Of a stretch of 64,000 nucleotides of DNA, positions 45,963 through 58,010 are shown piece after piece (within the stretch, counting starts at the first letter, position 1; the number at the start of each line of letters is the position of its first letter). The notes under the pieces are model-generated. The model was not told the origin of the DNA, ran no database searches, and saw only the letters and a list, made by a program, of their open reading frames with translations. The translations under genes and the position numbers were made by a program. Source of the DNA: Lonicera japonica (taxonomy: Eukaryota; Streptophyta; Magnoliopsida; Dipsacales; Caprifoliaceae); the NCBI GenBank assembly GCA_021464415.1, contig JAKCWG010000636.1:1-64000 (forward strand), written 5' to 3'.

Positions 45963-48900
45963 TCATCTTGTAAAGTTAGTTCTGGGAGAGAAGAAACGGC
46001 GTGGTGAAAACATTCCCATGTACCTCGGAGAAGCCAGACCATCAATGGACCGATAATTTGGCAGTAGAAACCCTTCCCTATCCTCACGATTAACATTTGC
46101 TCCATTAAACGTCCCATATTTCTTTAACTTTCCAATCCACGACTTCTTCTTGGGAGAGTTGGTGTGTGTTCCATTCAGCTTTCCACACAAGTATTCCTTG
46201 ACCACGAGCAAACCTTGCTCAAAAACCTCCGGAGGTGGCGAAACTAGTGGATTTCCTTCCACGCATAGCTTCTGGAGCTTCTTGAGGCAACCAACGGATT
46301 CGGGCAAGGCAGTGATATTGTTGTAGCTCACATCCAATTCAATTAGGGAGATGAGGAGTCCTATGGAGTATGGTAGGGTTGGGAGGTACTGGAAGTTTTG
46401 ACTAACATTGAGGACCTCGAGATTAATTAGATTTTCAAGATCTTCGGGAGAGAACGAAGGCAATTCAGGCGAACGTCTAGAATGCGTAAATTGGTTAAAT
46501 GGGAGGTTGAGGAAGGAAGAAAAATTAGCTTGTTGGAATTGACTGAGAGTTTCTTTAGGTTGATCAGCTCGAAACCGATATTTTCTGGCAGCTTCGTTAA
46601 TTTGTTGAAATTTGCATTCACCTCTTCCAATGATCTGTGTCAAAGTCTTTTAATTTAGTAAAATACCATCTAAAAAAATTAAAAATAAATAAAAGACTCT
46701 TATTAGAAAACATTTAAACGACTAGGACCGGTTAAAACTTGCTCCCAACTAGCGGAAGGTCTTGAGTTCGAATCCCGTATTGATGTACTTAGTTTAAAAC
46801 TAACTGACCAAATTTTTTGTTAGATACAATAACTTAGAGGGGGTGGATGTTATGATTAAAATAATATAAGTGTGTTAATTTTTACTTACATGAAATTATG
46901 TTGTTATGTATTCTATTTTATAATTATAAAATTTTCATTATAAGGAAAATTTGTATTTGAAAAATTAAAATTAATGAGAAGCACTAACATGTGAAGAGAA
47001 GTAAACTAATTTCCACATTGAAGGTGTTGCTTTGTCCTAGTGGTGAAGGACCCCGTCCAAACTTGGAGGTCCTTTTTGTTCGAGTTTTTCTAACTTGGGA
47101 GCCTTTTATAGTTTTCTAATAAAAAGTTAACTTTACTTTACATATTCTAAAATTCAGTTCACTTTATTTTCTCTTTCTTAAAATTTTTAAACACTATAAT
47201 TTTAAATCCAAAAATCGGAATTAGATAAAAAATATATATATATATATATATTTGAAACCTACTCATTGAGATCTATAAAATAAGATCTATTGTGACTATT
47301 TTTTGAGTTTTTTAAAATTAGCTGGAAAAAAACTTCAAAAAAACCAAATTCACTTTTCAACATACTTTTATACTTCCCAAAGACTCAATTTAAAATCTCA
47401 ACCAAACAGGCCCTTTTTTTTTTCTTCTGAAAGTGAGGACCACCATCCTCTTTAGTTTATGTATGACTTTCACATAATTAAACAATAAAATAAAAGCACA
47501 AGCTAAATAAATAAAGATGAGATGAGAAATTAACCTGCAATTCTCAATAGTTTTGGGGAGAGAATGAAGAAAATTCCCAGAGACATTCAGTATCCTGAGT
47601 TTTGACAAGCACCCTATTGAGTTTGGAAGAGATTTAAGCTGATTTTAGTGCACATCCAACACCAATACATTTAATAGCCTTGCTGTTAGAGACTCTGGAA
47701 TTGTCTGTTAGTGTTATTTTTATATAACACAAAACCAAAAAAAATAAAAAATATATAGTTAGTTTAGTTATTTAATAAAATAAATATACTCATCAAATAA
47801 TTAATCAATGTTATTGGTAGCTAGCCAAAAAAAACCTTCAGGCACCATTTGACTTCCGGGAAAAGTGAAAAAAATTAATTACTTTTCTTAAGCTTTGTTT
47901 GAAAATAAAACTAAAAAAATAATAGTATAATAATCAATATTCAAAAACATTAAAGAGAAAATATCTCTATGTGATTTTTTTTCAAAGAAAATATATATTT
48001 CTATTTATAAATGCAGTATGTATTTCATCTAGCTTTGAGGCTATATTCATTTTTAATTTCTATTTTAATTATATGTGTTATCTCTTCTTTCCTTTTATAC
48101 AAAATAGGGTATAAATTAAATTTATACCTATTTATAACAAAGGGGGAGCCCCAAATAATTTTCATTCTTTTGATTAGGGTAATTTTGACTTCTAACATTT
48201 AACATTATATTTCCATGCCTCCAACACATAACTCAAATGAATTTGTTTTGTTATTAAATAAAATAATTTTATTGAAATAGGTGTGTGTACATGTGCATTT
48301 GTGTCTATGTACATATTTCTTTTATACAATGTCTGGACTAAACCCTTAAATGTATATGTAATATTTTTAGAGAGATTTTATTTAACAAATAAATTTTTTT
48401 TTCAAAATCGTCCTTTTTATTTTTTTATATACAAATTATGAGGTGCTTTAGTACACACTCGACACCCATACCCATATCTAGTCATTCGTCAAACTAGTCA
48501 CTTAATTTGGTCACTGTTACACTATATTTGAAATAAATTAAATATAATGAGACATATTGGAACAAATACGACAATGCATACATGTGCGCGCCATAGCCCA
48601 TATGGCCACATAAATGATTTTAGAAACTATCCAAATTTGGCTCATGAATTATCATATAATGAGTCAAATTTTCTAAATAGATATTAACGTATCCAAAACT
48701 GGCTCATGAATTACCATACAATGAGTCAAAATTTCTAAATAGAAATTAACGTACGTATCTTCTTAATTAATGCCTACAATTTGAGTCCGCTTTTTTCAAT
48801 ATAAAACCCATGTAGCAAAATCACAATAAATACAAGTTTTATTTTATACTGCGATTGTGACAAAAATAATGCATATTTTGAAGATGTGAAAATCGAATAT

Positions 48901-49283
48901 GGACGCTTAACAAAGAATGGAACGATGACGACTTGTTCAGCTAGAACTAAAAAGGTAAATGAAAACGGAAACATAAACTATTATTATAATAATAATAATT
49001 ATTATTATTATTAGAAAAATGCAGTAAAATTAGAGAGACAATATATTTTATACTTACATAAATACATACATACCAAGAGATTGTTGTTTGAGAGATCTAA
49101 CTTGCAAATGATGCCTAAATTTAGAGAAGGATTTGGAAGAGACTCCAAAGCCAAACCACTCAAATCCACAATCTCAAACCTTTCTTCCTCTATCCCTATT
49201 CTTGAAGATATTTGATGTTGTTCTCTACGAGTACCACTCTTGAAATCCGCCCGCCCTTGTTGTGGTTGTTGTTCATACATCAT
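45963..49283 (-). pseudogene. PIRL8-like intracellular Ras-group-related LRR protein, disrupted
   Basis: Plant intracellular Ras-group LRR proteins are cytosolic leucine-rich-repeat proteins related to animal SHOC2. Exons on the minus strand are 49283-49074, 47704-47535 and 46634-45963, with GT-AG borders. Diagnostic words are [80 protein letters not shown] and the C-terminal [13 protein letters not shown] and [18 protein letters not shown]. Two lesions are visible. An in-frame TAA lies at 47645-47647, where family members have Ser in the LRR. One base is missing at 46445-46447, between RSLP and EDLENL, splitting exon 3 into two frames. With one base added the coding length would be 351 codons, the usual PIRL8 size. 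An acceptor AG just after the stop could skip the nonsense codon in frame but would not cure the frameshift. Sequencing error is the main alternative. Confidence 0.85.
46727..47110 (+). repeat. SINE-like scraps in intron 2 of the PIRL8-like gene
   Basis: CTTGAGTTCGAATCCCGTAT (about 46762-46781) is a strong B-box match. TTGTCCTAGTGGTGAAGGAC (about 47034-47053) is a strong A-box match. They are too far apart for one tRNA-type promoter, so this is probably two SINE remnants. Confidence 0.4.
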
Positions 49284-49326
49284 CTCTAATTAATCAATAA
49301 TTCAGAGAGAGACAGACAGGGAGAGA

Positions 49327-49541
49327 TAAGAAGAATCGAAGAGCAAAATGTGTATATATATCTATATTAATGTATGTGGCATAATTAAGAGAGAGAGAGT
49401 TAAGAAGAATCAAAGAGCAAAATGTGTATATATATCTATATTAATGTATGTGGCATAATTAAGAGAGAGAGAGAGAGAGAGAGAGAGTTAAGAAGAATCA
49501 ATTAAAGAAAAAAATGTGTATTTATATGTGGATATATTAAT
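49327..49541. repeat. 74-bp tandem repeat with GA tracts upstream of the PIRL8-like gene
   Basis: Units starting TAAGAAGAATC at 49327 and 49401 (period 74) are nearly identical, and a shorter third copy follows at about 49488. Each ends in an (AG)n run, the longest at 49461-49487. The array sits 40-260 bases upstream of the ATG, so it forms the leader or proximal promoter; each unit carries TGTATATATATCTATA. Confidence 0.8.
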
Positions 49542-50535
49542 TTGGTTTATAGTATCAGAAGTTATATATCCTTGGTTATAGGGGAGGAAATGGCTATCCG
49601 TGAGTTACGCTTACTTCACCCATTGTATTTTCTCTTTTGGACTAAATTTTTTTACAATTTTACATCAAAAACATGAACTTATATTTTTCTCAAATTCCAA
49701 AGCAACATATATTCTCTCTCATGCATGCATTTGTTCAAAAATAAGGATATATATATGAATTATATATATATATATAAAAGAAAAAGAAAAATAAACATAA
49801 AAAACAAATTACACCTTCACAACTTGTTGTTACATTTAGAAGGAAAATTTAAATATATATAATTCATTTTACTACAAACCACATAATACAAACGATGTCG
49901 TTTATAAGATCATTAATACTCAGCGTGGCCTTATTTAATTCACGGAAAAGAAATTAATTCTCTTGTCTTTCTCATGGGGGTGGAAACTAAAGTTTCTATC
50001 GATCAGGTTTTCTTTCTTGTATTTGGTAAATCATGGAAAGTATTCAGGAAATACTATTTGATTTCACTTCTGGTATTTGGTCGGCACAATAAAGGAAAGT
50101 AAAAATATATCATTATTTCAATAATACACTTGTACTTTAAAATAGATCTTAGTCTTTTATTTCAATGGGTAAAGTTGGCAATAACATATTTAGGTAGGGG
50201 TATGGTTGTCCAAAACTTTTTTAATAAATGCTAGAAAATCATACGGAAAAATCAATCTCACGAGGTCTGAGTGGAATGATTTTCCCTCTACTTTTTCCTT
50301 TGTCAGGAAAGTATTTCTATAATTTGTGTTTACAAAATAAAGGAAAGTAATGACTTTCTTTCTTGAGTCATCAAATTCGCGAACCAAACCAGGCCTAGGA
50401 TTCATAATAGAATGCAATCATAATTTTATTTTATTTTAGTTCAAATTATGTCTAGTCTAATCAACCCATGACAATTCCAATAAAAATTGATGAGAAAGGG
50501 AGGAATTGAACCCAGACTTCCAGAAATACCAAAAT
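49542..50535. other. Spacer between the PIRL8-like gene and copia element 1
   Basis: About 1 kb of AT-rich sequence with no gene. It includes an (AT)n tract near 49760-49777. Confidence 0.5.
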
Positions 50536-50846
50536 TGAAGGGTATTTTTTGGTCTCCTAGTATTACTAGGATAATTGCTTATTAGAATTTAGCTTCAGTT
50601 TCAATAAGTTCCCATTCTTTAGGAGGTTGTTGACAGCTTTGACGTTTTCTTTGGGGTTTTCTATTTTGACTATTTGTTGATGCACCTTATCATGTTTTCT
50701 GTTAGCGTGGCTTGTTTTTTAGCTTTCTGTTAGTTCATGTAAGGCTATTTAATAGCCACAGTTGATATTCAATAAAGTGAGTCATTCAATCTAGTTTTGT
50801 TGAGTTTTTATCTACAGCAATTTAGTCCTTGATCTTGTTCTCAACA
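50536..50846 (+). repeat. 5' LTR of copia element 1
   Basis: 311 bp, TG...CA ends. Contains GGCTATTTAATAGCC (a short palindrome that may hold the TATA function) and AATAAAG as likely poly(A) signal. Differs from the 3' LTR at three bases near 50699, 50706 and 50711. Confidence 0.95.
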
Positions 50847-50849
50847 TTC

Positions 50850-50862
50850 TGGTATCAGAGCC
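50850..50862 (+). other. Primer-binding site of copia element 1
   Basis: TGGTATCAGAGCC, three bases after the 5' LTR, is complementary to the 3' end of initiator-Met tRNA, the standard primer for plant copia elements. Confidence 0.9.
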
Positions 50863-50977
50863 ACCATTTGGGCCTGAGAGGAAAAGCTGCAGCTTTGAGT
50901 GATTCCAACACAAAGAGAAAGAGAGAGTGTTCTTCGAGTGATTCCAAACACAAAAATAAAAAAAAATATAGAGGGCG

Positions 50978-53900
50978 ATGACTACCAAAGGAAACTTTGT
51001 GCAACCTTCCATACCACGCTTCGATGGTCATTACGACCATTGGAGCATGCTTATGGAAAATTTCCTTCGGAGTAAAGAATATTGGAGTTTGATTGAGACC
51101 GGTTACACGGAGCCGGAACCAGGAGCACCACCATTGACTGAAACACAGCAGAAGAGGCTAGAAGAGTTGAAGCTGAAGGATCTCAAGGCAAAGAACTACC
51201 TTTTCCAAGCGATCGATAGAACAATTTTGGAGATGATGTTGGAAAAGGACACTGCGAAGAAGATCTGGGAATCAATGAAAAAGAAATTTGAAGGCAATGC
51301 TAGGGTGAAGCGGTCTACACTTCAAGCTTTAAGGAGAGATTTTGAGACTCTCGAAATGAAGGTTGGTGAAACAATTACTGAGTATTTTGCTAGAGTAATG
51401 ACAGTGGCCAATAAGATGAGAATATATGGAGAGACTATGACCGATGTTACTATATGTGAGAAAATCCTTAGATCACTCACCAAAAAATTCAACTATGTGG
51501 TTTGTTCGATTGAGGAATCTAAGGACATAGACACACTCTCCATTGATGAACTTCAAAGTTCACTTATTCTGCATGAGCAAAAATTCAACAGAAGCAGTGG
51601 TGTTGAACAAGTGTTAAAAGTAACAACTGATGAAAGGTTTGAAGGAAGGGGCCGAGGAAGAAATGCTTACAGAGGAAGAGGACGTGGAAGAGGTCGTCAA
51701 ACTTTCAACAAGGCCACAGTTGAATGTTACAGGTGTCACAAAATTGGGCATTTCCAGTATGAGTGTCCCACTTCGGACAAGGAAGCAAACTATGCAGAAC
51801 TTAACGAACAAGATGAAATGCTTTTAATGTCTTACATTGAGCTGCATGAGGCCAGAAGAGAAGATGCATGGTTCCTTGATTCAGGGTGCTCTAATCATAT
51901 GTGTGGGGATCGAGTTATGTTTACTGAATTAGATTAGAGTTTTCGGCATTCAGTCAAATTGGGGAACAATAGCAGAATGAATGTAGCTGGAAAAGGAAGT
52001 GTGAAGCTGTTGTTGAATGGAATCAACCATGTTGTCACCGAGGTATACTATGCTCCAGAGCTTAAAAACAATCTCTTGAGCATAGGACAACTTCAAGAAA
52101 GAGGCTTAGCTATTTTGATTCAGGGAGGACTATGTAAGATTTATCATCCAGATAAGGGCTTGATTATTCAAACTTTCATGAGTGCCAACAGAATGTTTAT
52201 ATTGCTAGCGCAAACTCAGACCTCTTCATCAGCTCAGCAAGAAAGATGTTTTCACACAAGCTCTCAAGATCTTTCTCACCTTTGGCACCGCCGGTATGGA
52301 CATCTAAGTTACAATGGATTAAGAACCTTGCAGTACAAAAAAATGGTGCATGGACTTCCTCAATTTCCAGCCTCAAACGTAATTTGCACATATTGCATCA
52401 ATGGAAAGCAACATCGAGACCCCATATCCAAGAAGAGTAAGTGGAGAGCAAGTCAGAAATTAGAACTCATTCATGCAGACATCTGCGGGCCTATCACTCC
52501 TAAATCCAATAGTGGCAAAAGGTACACGTTATGTTTCATTGATGATTATAGCCGAAGATCATGGGTGTATTTGTTAGCAGAGAAGTCAGAAGCATTGAAA
52601 TTCTTCAAGTGTTTCAAGAAGATGGTTGAGAAAGAAACAGGGTTATGTGTCAAGTGTTTGCGGACTGATAGGGGAGGTGAATTCACCTCGAGTGAGTTCA
52701 ACGATTTTTGTACAACGAGTGGAATCAAGAGACAATTAACCACTGCATATACACCGCAACAAAACGGCATGGCCGAAAGAAAGAATAGAACCGTAATGAA
52801 CATGGTTCGATCTATGTTCTCTGACAAGAAGATTCCAAAGACATTCTGGCCAGAAGCAGTGAATTGGACTTTCTATGTTCTAAACCGGTGTCCAACTTTG
52901 ACTGTCAAAGATATCACCCCAGAAGAAGCTTGGAGTGGAGTGAAACCCTCAGTAGAACACTTTCGAGTATTCGGTTTCCTAGCTCATGTGCATGTTCCAG
53001 ATGTGAGAAGAGGTAAGCTTGACAATAAGAGTTTTCCTTGTGTACTGTTAGGGGTTAGTGAGGAGTCTAAGGGGTATAGATTGTTTGATCCAATAGCTAA
53101 AAGAGTTGTTGTGAGTAGAGATGTTATTTTCGACGAAGAAAAACAGTGGGATTGGGGTGTGAGTTATGAGGAGCAGATTTTGTTAAATTTAGAATGGGGT
53201 GAGGCTAGTGCAAATAATGAAGATGTAGAAAGGGCGAGTGAAAATGAAAGTGAAGACGATGATGATGGAGAAGTCAATTGTGATGAGGGAGGTAGAGAAG
53301 AAGAAAATGGTTCTCCTAATCCTCGTAACGAGGTCAGTGAGGGGGGAGAAAGAGTAAGGCGTCCTCCGGTATGGATGCACAATTATGTTACTGGAGAAGG
53401 TTTATCAGAAGATGAAGCAAACATGGCGCTAGTTGTGTCACCTGATCCATTACATTTCGAAGAAGCAATAAAGAATGCAAATTGGAGACTTGCTATGGAC
53501 CATGAGATCAACTCCATTGAGAAGAACAAAACATGGACACTCACTAAGCTGCCAGCTGGAGCTAAAAAAATCGGAGTGAAGTGGGTTTACAGAACGAAGT
53601 ACAATGAACATGGGGAGATTGATAAGCACAAGGCACGACTAGTCGCTAAAGGGTACTCACAAAAGCATGGTATAGACTACACGGAAGTCTTCGCACCAGT
53701 GGCAAGGATGGATACGGTAAGGATGATTTTTGCCTTAGCTGCACAGAAAGGTTGGAAAATTTTCCAGTTGGATGTGAAATCAGCCTTCTTTCATGGTGAG
53801 CTAAGTGAGGATGTGTACGTTGATCAACCGAAAGGGTATGAGAAAAAGGGCAGTGAGCATCTAGTTTACAAGTTGCACAAAGCATTGTACAGATTAAAAC

Positions 53901-54986
53901 AAGCTCCACGAGCTTGGTTTAGTCGAATCGAAGCACATTTCATTAGTGAAGATTTCCAAAGATGTGACAGCGAGCAGACATTGTTCACTAAGAGAAGCAG
54001 GGAAGGAAAGATCATCATTGTAAGTGTTTATGTTGACGATTTAATCTTTACTGGTGATGATGAAATTATGATGTCTGAGTTCAAAAGTTCTATGATGAGA
54101 GAGTTCGACATGTCAGACTAGGGGGAAAATGAGATTCTTTCTTGGTATTGAAGTGTTACAAAGGTCAGATGGTATCTACATATGCCAAAGGAAATATGCA
54201 CTTGAAATTTTGAAAAAGTTTGGTATGTTGGAGAGCAATTCAGTTAATAGTCCAATAGTTCCAGGTTGCAAAATCAACAAAGATGAAAATGGGGTTACTG
54301 TTGATGAGACATACTACAAGCAATTGGTGGGGAGCTTGATGTATCTCACAGCCATAAGACCAGATATGATGTTTGTCACTTGCCTCATAAGTAGGTACAT
54401 GGCGAAACCTACAGAGCTACATCTTCAAGTAGCAAAAAGGGCACTTCGATATTTAAGAGGTACTGTGAATTTTGGAATTCATTACAAGAAAGGAGGAAGT
54501 GGTGAGTTGCTTGCATTCACGGATAGTGATTATGCTGGAGATATGGAGGATAGGAAGAGTACGAGTGGGTATGTATTTATGCTAAGTTCAGGTGCAATTT
54601 CATGGAGTTCGAAAAAGCAACCAATAGTGACTCTATCAACCACAAAGGCATAATTTGTGGCAGCCGCAGTGTGTGCGTGTCAAGCTATCTGGATAAAAAG
54701 GATTTTGAAGCAACTGGGGCATTCTAATGGAGGCTGCACATATGTGAGATGTGACAACAGCTCAACTATCAAGCTATCTAAAAATCCGGTGATGCACGGG
54801 CGCAGCAAGCATATCGATGTAAGGTATCATTTCTTGAGAAATCTTACTAAGGAAGGTACAATTGCATTGATTCACTGTGGAAGTCAGGATCAGGTGGCAG
54901 ATTTGATGACCAAACCGCTGAAGCTCGATGCTTTTCTGAAGTTAAGGGAGCTGTTGGGTGTTCGAGAAGTTTCTGATATAAACTGA
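50978..54986 (+). pseudogene. gag-pol of copia element 1, interrupted
   Basis: Single polyprotein frame from ATG 50978. Gag (about 1-240) is followed by an Arg/Gly-rich stretch, a zinc knuckle CX2CX4HX4C at residues 250-263 and the protease motif LDSG at 300-303. Next come the integrase zinc finger (LWHRRYGHL...CTYC), the integrase core (HADICGP, LRTDRGGEF, NGMAERKNR), the reverse transcriptase (KARLVAKGYSQ, QLDVKSAFFHGELSEDVYV, VYVDDLIF) and the RNase H (FTDSDYAGDMEDRKSTSGY). Breaks are TAG at 51935-51937 within the protease, TAG at 54119-54121, an extra G in the G run at 54121-54125 that shifts the frame, and TAA at 54651-54653 in RNase H. All else is well preserved. Confidence 0.93.
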
Positions 54987-55006
54987 CTGCAATTTGCAGT
55001 AAGTTT

Positions 55007-55017
55007 AAGGGAAGGAA
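55007..55017 (+). other. Polypurine tract of copia element 1
   Basis: AAGGGAAGGAA lies immediately before the 3' LTR, the expected site for priming plus-strand synthesis. Confidence 0.85.
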
Positions 55018-55328
55018 TGAAGGGTATTTTTTGGTCTCCTAGTATTACTAGGATAATTGCTTATTAGAATTTAGCTTCAGTTTCAATAAGTTCCCATTCT
55101 TTAGGAGGTTGTTGACAGCTTTGACGTTTTCTTTGGGGTTTTCTATTTTGACTATTTGTTGATGCACCTTATCATGTTTTATGTTAGTGTGGCCTGTTTT
55201 TTAGCTTTCTGTTAGTTCATGTAAGGCTATTTAATAGCCACAGTTGATATTCAATAAAGTGAGTCATTCAATCTAGTTTTGTTGAGTTTTTATCTACAGC
55301 AATTTAGTCCTTGATCTTGTTCTCAACA
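55018..55328 (+). repeat. 3' LTR of copia element 1
   Basis: 311 bp, same length as the 5' LTR, TG...CA ends, followed by the target duplication AAAAT. Confidence 0.95.
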
Positions 55329-55889
55329 AAAATTACCCGCAATTTGCAGGAAACCAATAGATGAACTGTTCAGCTCTTGGGAATGGGCATTTCTTGTACT
55401 CTCCCATTGAAAAAAATGATCTGGTGATCCGACCTTCTTAAGGTCGAGTCGTCCAGGACCGGCCTAGAAGGCTGCTGTTTTACGACAAAATTGAGATGAA
55501 GAAATGTTGAAAAGTAAGTAAATCAAATGAAATGTGTTAGAGGATTACATGCTTTAATCCCAATCTAGTTCTAACTCTGTTCACCGAGATTTTGGTTGAT
55601 GCATTGAATTTGTTTAAACAAATTATATGGTGAATTATGTTTTTTTAGAAGTTCATATCCCAGGTTGGCACCATAATGGTGCAACATTCTAGATCTGTTC
55701 AAATGGAACACCCTTGTTTGGCTTTTGTTGACCTGGTGGGTCTAGCCTGTTCAAATGACATATGCGTAAATTTGCAAGTCTGTTTTACCGGAAACGAACA
55801 AAGGAGAGAACAGTCCCAATCAATATATAACAGGGGGTTGATTGAATAGTTGATGTACACAAAACTAGATTTGTGAGCTTGGGGATTAA

Positions 55890-55930
55890 ATTATAAAGGG
55901 GGAAGGTGTTAAGCACCCCCTTTGCCCCTT
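55890..55930 (-). repeat. Possible Tat/Ogre LTR fragment (minus)
   Basis: GGGGGAAGGTGTTAAGCACC is the complement of the GGTGCxTAACACCTTCCC word typical of Tat/Ogre LTR 3' parts, also seen in the plus-strand LTR near 13880. No boundaries found. Confidence 0.3.
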
Positions 55931-56101
55931 TTGGGTCTCATTTTTTCGTGCAATCACTAAGTGGATGTGTGTATATGTGAAAGTCTAATAACAATAATAT
56001 TGCCCCATTACATTCCATTAACAAACGTCAAATGTAGTTAGGTAATTTTGATAGTTTAGGGTTAATTTATACGAAATGATATAAGTTTCACAAAATTACA
56101 C

Positions 56102-56161
56102 CTTTCAGCCCCTAAAGTTTAGAAAATTACACTTTCAGCCCCTAAAGTTTAGAAAATTACA
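56102..56161. repeat. 30-bp tandem duplication
   Basis: CTTTCAGCCCCTAAAGTTTA and the following ten bases occur twice head to tail, with a weaker third copy after them. Confidence 0.85.
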
Positions 56162-58010
56162 CTATGGCCCCTAAACTTTTAAAAATTATAGTTTGAACCC
56201 AAGTTCAAAAATGTCCAAATTTGTGTTTATTATGAAAGACTATTGTGCCAACTTTTTCCAGAATTGTATATGGGTCCTCTTCTTCCAAAAATTACAATTA
56301 GGCCTCTGAACTTAAGGAAAATACCAAAATGACCTAAAAAGGGGCAAAAGTGAGGTGAGGCACAACTATTATAAGGCTGAGCCTAACGGTATGCTCCACC
56401 CTATCCAGTTGGGTTGGAATTGCATGATTCCGGACTAATTTACTAACTACGGTGTCAAACCTCCCGTATCTAATCTGATTTGAATAATATGTAATGTTTG
56501 AGAGCAGAAATGTAATGTGCATGGTGAATGAAAAAACTATGTAAGGTTGGACTTAAGCTTAATTAAGGATCGTCTAAGTATCTGTTTAGGAGGTTGAGTT
56601 TGTGATTGATTCCACTTACATGTGAATCCATTTCATTTGTGGAGTGATAAATTAAAGGATTTATAATGTTAATATATTCCATACGTATGTTATTTGAACA
56701 TCTTTAAGACATGTCATTATGCTCGAGTGACCCACTCACACAGGGGTGAGAACTACAGAGCATAACCGAATTTAATTATGGCTTATATGATGTTGCCTTC
56801 AAATTTATATCTTGAAAAAATAAATAATATGAAAACCGAATAAACCGGAACCAAAGTGAAAAGTTTGGTTCGGGTCTAGGTTTGCATCGGATGATTTAGA
56901 GACCGTAATCAAACCGAAATCGAATTTTCAATTTCAGTTTGGGTTTAGGTCTCCCTAGTTTCCATCCCAACTTAAACCAAAAACACGCCTAAGGTCGATT
57001 GTGAGAGTATATACTCAACTTTATGAAGCCTATAATAGCTGAATTTAAGATTTCAGACAAAAGTTAAGAAAGTAATTACGCTGAAAACTTAGTTTAGGCG
57101 TTTGTATAGTGACTAGGCTTAGATTCGTATGGCGTTGTGTTTTTATACTGACATGCCCATATGGGATAGCACCATACCATACATTTCATAATTTACATGC
57201 TAAGACGGCCAATAGTGGGAGCAACGAATTCCCTACCTTTTCAGTGTGTGAGGCACTTGAATCATTATTTGATCTACCTTATGTCTTTTGACCTAAGATT
57301 ATGTCATGAAAAAGATATTTGATCTTGCTACTTTAGCATGATCTCTAAGGGGAAAAGGTAATATACTGTCTAGCAGTGCATGTTAAGCAACCCCTTGACT
57401 TTAATTGGATTGACATAAGGGCTTAGGGAAGATTTGTTTACAAATGGTCATGGATATAGTACATAGATATAAACTGGCATTATTTGTTAATAGGGATTCA
57501 ATGCTAAATTTGGTTTATTCGAAGTATTTGAGGCATAGCGAGATACTTCCAAGTGATGTGCTTTTATTAGTTATGTCATTACTTAATAACTGCGCTCCTA
57601 AGACTATGTGTCATCTCATGGATGTGTTACCCATTACAGACGAGTGAGAGATGTTGGAAATTGGGTCAGGTTGACCAGTGTGTGATGCCTTAGCGTACGA
57701 CATCCGTGATCAACCACCCTATGGTAGATTCCTATAATTGCCCATGATTGTGCTATGATGGTTTTACATAAACTAAAATGAATATACACAAAGGGTTTGA
57801 ATTTCAATTAGTAAAAAGTTGGATATGTGCTAGGCGGTTCATCAACACGAGATTCCCGTGTGCAAGAAAGCATGTGGAATACACATGCAAGTATAAGGGC
57901 ATTATAATCACTTGCTCTATTCATTAACTGGACATATATAATAGAAATATATAATAATGGGGTGCAAAGTTAAAGGTTTTAAAATATGGGGTGCAATCTT
58001 AAATTAAGTG

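Larger units (their letters stand above)
50536..55328 (+). mobile_element. Complete Ty1/copia LTR retrotransposon (element 1, 4793 bp)
   Basis: Bounded by 311-bp direct LTRs that begin TGAAGGG and end TCAACA, with a perfect 5-bp target duplication AAAAT at 50531-50535 and 55329-55333. The internal order gag, protease, integrase, reverse transcriptase, RNase H defines the copia superfamily. The two LTRs differ at three positions that I could find (about 1%), indicating a recent insertion. The coding frame is nevertheless broken four times, so this copy cannot move on its own proteins. Confidence 0.95.
55329..58010. other. Spacer with decayed repeats between copia element 1 and the hAT relic
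   Basis: No supported gene. Contains a possible minus-oriented Tat/Ogre LTR word near 55905, a 30-bp tandem duplication at 56102-56161 and scattered AACCGAA/TTCGGTT words near 56820-56930. Open frames at 57109-57291 and 57444-57647 have no recognisable domains. Confidence 0.45.

Noticed and set aside
51935..51937. Programmed TAG read-through separating gag from pol in copia element 1
   Set aside because: The codon is inside the protease domain rather than at a gag-pol border, and two further stops plus a frameshift occur downstream, so ordinary decay is simpler.
57444..57647. 67-residue open frame in the 57-kb spacer
   Set aside because: No recognisable motif, no splice context, and surrounded by decayed repeats.
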